Shown: piece by piece, positions 4,675 to 5,726 of the stretch | How positions within the stretch are numbered: position 1 is the first letter of the stretch | Layout of the letters: each line of letters starts with the position of its first letter | NCBI GenBank assembly: GCA_007129655.1 | Contig: SKVC01000042.1 | Coordinates: 1 to 5,726, forward strand | DNA length: 5,726 nucleotides | Direction of reading: 5' to 3' | Source of the DNA: Thermoplasmata archaeon | GTDB lineage: Archaea > Thermoplasmatota > Thermoplasmata > Halarchaeoplasmatales > Halarchaeoplasmataceae | Translations under genes and position numbers: made by a program | The notes under the pieces: model-generated | What the model was told of the DNA's origin: nothing | Database searches by the model: none | What the model saw: only the letters and a program-made list of their open reading frames with translations

Positions 4675-5368
4675 GCCGCTTCTCCCAGGCCTTCTTGATG
4701 TCCTTACCTTCCAATAGAGGAATATCGTTGGCTTTACCGTATTCCGCAGCCTCCGCTTCGGTCATACTATCTCCGTCGGAGGACAGCATCTCACAGATGG
4801 TCATGCTGGGATACATGTCGGCTAGCACCAGTAGTGCAGTCGTGAGTTCAGTGTGCCCCATCCTGTTATCCACCAGACCGTCGGTGGCATTAAGCAGGAA
4901 TACGTGCCCCGGGGTTCTGAATTCCTTACCGAACAACCTTCTTGCATCATCGTCGTCCATACCTTCTAAACTTTCACCGATCTCGGCGAACTTGCTGATA
5001 GTCAACGCTCTGTCATCGTCGGATATACCGGTGAAGGTATCTCGGTGATTCACCGATAGAGTGAACGTGGATATCTCATCGTATGGTATGTCATCAGCTT
5101 TCATATGAGATAATATTTCATATTCCGAAGAAGCGTGTTTATAAACTTCATGAAGATACGGCAGCTCAAGTTCTTTCCAAGTCTCCGGCGGTACTGTCAC
5201 GCATATCAACCCACCGGCGTCCCTTCTCAGCCGTCTGACTTCATCCGGACCCACGTTAAATGAAGGTATCACCAGATCCACTTCTTCCTCCCTTCCATCC
5301 ACGTCGTATATCATGGCGAACCGTCCTTCTTTTACCGTCCGTATTACTTCTTCGATTGAATCGTTCAT
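4667..5368 (-). CDS. ribB: 3,4-dihydroxy-2-butanone 4-phosphate synthase (archaeal RibB)
   Basis: The 233-residue monofunctional enzyme turns ribulose 5-phosphate into 3,4-dihydroxy-2-butanone 4-phosphate plus formate, giving RibH its four-carbon unit. It has the archaeal form of the active-site loop (IYDVDGREEEVDLVI, 20-34), RRDAGGLICV (48-57), DDIPYDE (92-98), SVNHRDTFTGISDDDRALTI (105-124), FRTPGHVFLL (150-159) and RMGHTELTTALL (169-180), where H172 is the expected metal ligand. ICEMLSSDGDSM (191-202) supplies the conserved Glu (E193). It has no fused GTP cyclohydrolase II domain, as is normal in archaea. As first gene of the operon it has a TATA box centred 26 nt before the ATG and no SD, so its message should be leaderless. 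Length and motifs are complete. Confidence 0.95.
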   Translation of the reverse strand: MNDSIEEVIRTVKEGRFAMIYDVDGREEEVDLVIPSFNVGPDEVRRLRRDAGGLICVTVPPETWKELELPYLHEVYKHASSEYEILSHMKADDIPYDEISTFTLSVNHRDTFTGISDDDRALTISKFAEIGESLEGMDDDDARRLFGKEFRTPGHVFLLNATDGLVDNRMGHTELTTALLVLADMYPSMTICEMLSSDGDSMTEAEAAEYGKANDIPLLEGKDIKKAWEKRHG

Positions 5369-5370
5369 CG

Positions 5371-5449
5371 CTGTAAAAATCAGGATACATTATAATAGAC
5401 TTTTGGTACGGCGAGTTTTATGATTTCTCCTTACAGTAGGGTTTTACAG
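5371..5449. repeat. Three TTACAG half-sites around the ribB promoter (candidate operator)
   Basis: TTACAG occurs at 5431-5436 and again, as TTTTACAG, at 5442-5449, giving direct copies with a 13-bp period. The inverted form CTGTAAAA lies at 5371-5378 between the TATA box and the ribB ATG. The copies therefore bracket the ribB TATA box, which suits a repressor. In several archaea rib genes are regulated by RbkR, a regulator fused to riboflavin kinase; whether these are its sites is inference only. Short AT-rich motifs also recur by chance. Confidence 0.3.
5388..5399 (-). promoter_or_regulatory. TATA box of the ribBLCH operon
   Basis: The minus strand reads TCTATTATAATG with AAAAG just upstream as a possible TFB element. 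The centre (about 5394) is 26 nt from the A of the ribB ATG, which predicts initiation at or next to the start codon. No SD and no riboswitch-sized leader are present, so control must come from a protein acting at the promoter or from elsewhere. Confidence 0.6.
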
Positions 5450-5461
5450 ATACCAACTATA

Positions 5462-5479
5462 CGGTAGCTATAGCTGCCG
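5462..5479. promoter_or_regulatory. 18-bp palindrome in the divergent promoter region (candidate operator)
   Basis: CGGTAGCTATAGCTGCCG is an inverted repeat with 16 of 18 matching positions and a perfect 10-bp core (AGCTATAGCT). It lies between the two divergent TATA boxes, about 30 bp upstream of the plus-strand box and about 65 bp upstream of the ribB box. The symmetry suits a dimeric DNA-binding protein. It lies outside any predicted transcript, so an RNA hairpin role is less likely. The regulator is unknown. Confidence 0.4.
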
Positions 5480-5507
5480 CGCCGACCATATATTATTATA
5501 GTAAAAG

Positions 5508-5515
5508 TTTTATAG
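5508..5515 (+). promoter_or_regulatory. TATA box for the plus-strand secreted/membrane protein gene
   Basis: TTTTATAG preceded by GTAAAAG (TFB-element-like) is centred about 46 nt before the ATG at 5557. A start about 26 nt downstream would leave a leader of around 20 nt that includes the SD. A second AT-rich block (ATATATTATTATA, 5488-5500) could be an alternative box. Confidence 0.5.
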
Positions 5516-5546
5516 TGTTGTGCGATTATGGATGTTCAGTAATAAA

Positions 5547-5552
5547 GGTGAT
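5547..5552 (+). promoter_or_regulatory. SD site of the plus-strand gene at the right edge
   Basis: GGTGAT, a core archaeal SD sequence complementary to the 16S rRNA end, lies 4 nt before the ATG at 5557. It supports this start and shows that this gene, unlike ribB, is not leaderless. Confidence 0.6.
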
Positions 5553-5556
5553 CAAG

Positions 5557-5726
5557 ATGAAATTGAAAAGCAAGAAACTCATCACCGTGTTTGTGGTGCC
5601 GGTGGTGATAATCGCTGGAGTGGTGGGATATCAGCTGTTCCAGGAAGATGAGATACCCATAGAGGTAGACGAAGGGTTCGCTGAGATATGGCTTGAGGAT
5701 CTGCCAGGGCCTGGAGAAGTGACAAC
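5557..5726 (+). CDS. Membrane-anchored or secreted protein of unknown function, N-terminal part (runs off right edge)
   Basis: The frame is open from the ATG to the window end (56 codons plus two bases). It has a signal-anchor layout: a basic start (MKLKSKK), a hydrophobic stretch at about 8-25 (LITVFVVPVVIIAGVVGY), then an acidic, presumably extracytoplasmic segment (QEDEIPIEVDEGFAEIWLED) followed by LPGPGEV. No cysteine lipobox is seen, so a lipoprotein is unlikely. I do not recognise the family from this short part. It is transcribed away from ribB from its own TATA box with a good SD, and the 188 bp between the two starts contain a palindrome. A flavin-related role is possible because of the shared control region, but nothing in the protein itself shows it. 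Confidence 0.75.
   Translation, partial: MKLKSKKLITVFVVPVVIIAGVVGYQLFQEDEIPIEVDEGFAEIWLEDLPGPGEVT

Noticed and set aside
4695..5048. Serine-rich plus-strand 117-codon frame opposite ribB
   Set aside because: The serine-rich composition is a by-product of the acidic ribB codons; it has no SD or promoter.
5462..5479. Palindrome as a transcription terminator
   Set aside because: It lies between two divergent promoters, upstream of both transcripts, and is not followed by a T run.
5369..5556. FMN riboswitch upstream of ribB
   Set aside because: The TATA box is 26 nt from the ribB start, leaving no room for an aptamer, and no conserved RFN-like helices were seen.

Overview
The window looks like archaeal chromosome, most likely euryarchaeal. 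The evidence is a four-gene riboflavin cluster in its archaeal form (RibB of the archaeal type, the archaea-specific FAD synthetase RibL, the lumazine-synthase-like archaeal riboflavin synthase RibC, and RibH), an archease, a beta-CASP mRNA 3'-end-processing-type nuclease, a RelE toxin-antitoxin pair, TATA-box promoters, and a mix of leaderless starts and Shine-Dalgarno (SD) starts of the GGTGAT/AAGGAG type. I cannot name the genus from sequence alone.

Layout. Nearly everything is on the minus strand, so transcription runs from right to left. Reading from the right: a plus-strand gene for a membrane-anchored or secreted protein starts at 5557 and runs off the right edge. Between it and ribB lies a divergent promoter region (5369-5556) with a TATA box for each direction, an 18-bp near-perfect palindrome and three TTACAG-type half-sites. 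Next is the tightly packed operon ribB-ribL-ribC-ribH (5368 to 3336), with overlaps of 8 nt and 4 nt and a gap of 5 nt. It covers the four-carbon donor, lumazine, riboflavin and FMN-to-FAD steps. It is followed after 38 nt by a small helical/zinc-ribbon protein whose stop codon directly abuts the start of a 311-residue beta-CASP metallo-beta-lactamase nuclease (3297 to 1957). A T-rich, mostly non-coding stretch (1772-1956) separates these from a RelE-type toxin-antitoxin operon (1771 to 1291) with its own TATA box and a T6 terminator. Then comes a two-gene PPC/DUF296-archease operon (1230 to 402). Last is the start of a multi-pass membrane protein gene (338 to the left edge), which runs off the window.

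How the genes work together. RibB, RibH, RibC and RibL act in succession in flavin cofactor synthesis. GTP cyclohydrolase, the reductase/deaminase steps and riboflavin kinase are not here and must lie elsewhere. The zinc-ribbon/nuclease pair is translationally linked and may form one nucleic-acid-processing unit. The toxin-antitoxin pair is a self-contained module. Archease is the usual cofactor of the RtcB RNA ligase, which is not in the window.

No gap without a gene exceeds 300 bases. No rRNA, tRNA, CRISPR array, insertion sequence or riboswitch was seen. Nothing here is clearly a new system. The most interesting points are a cysteine-free RibL, the repeated half-sites and palindrome in the rib divergent promoter, the TTG-started toxin, the coupled zinc-ribbon/nuclease pair, and the split between leaderless first genes and SD-led downstream genes.
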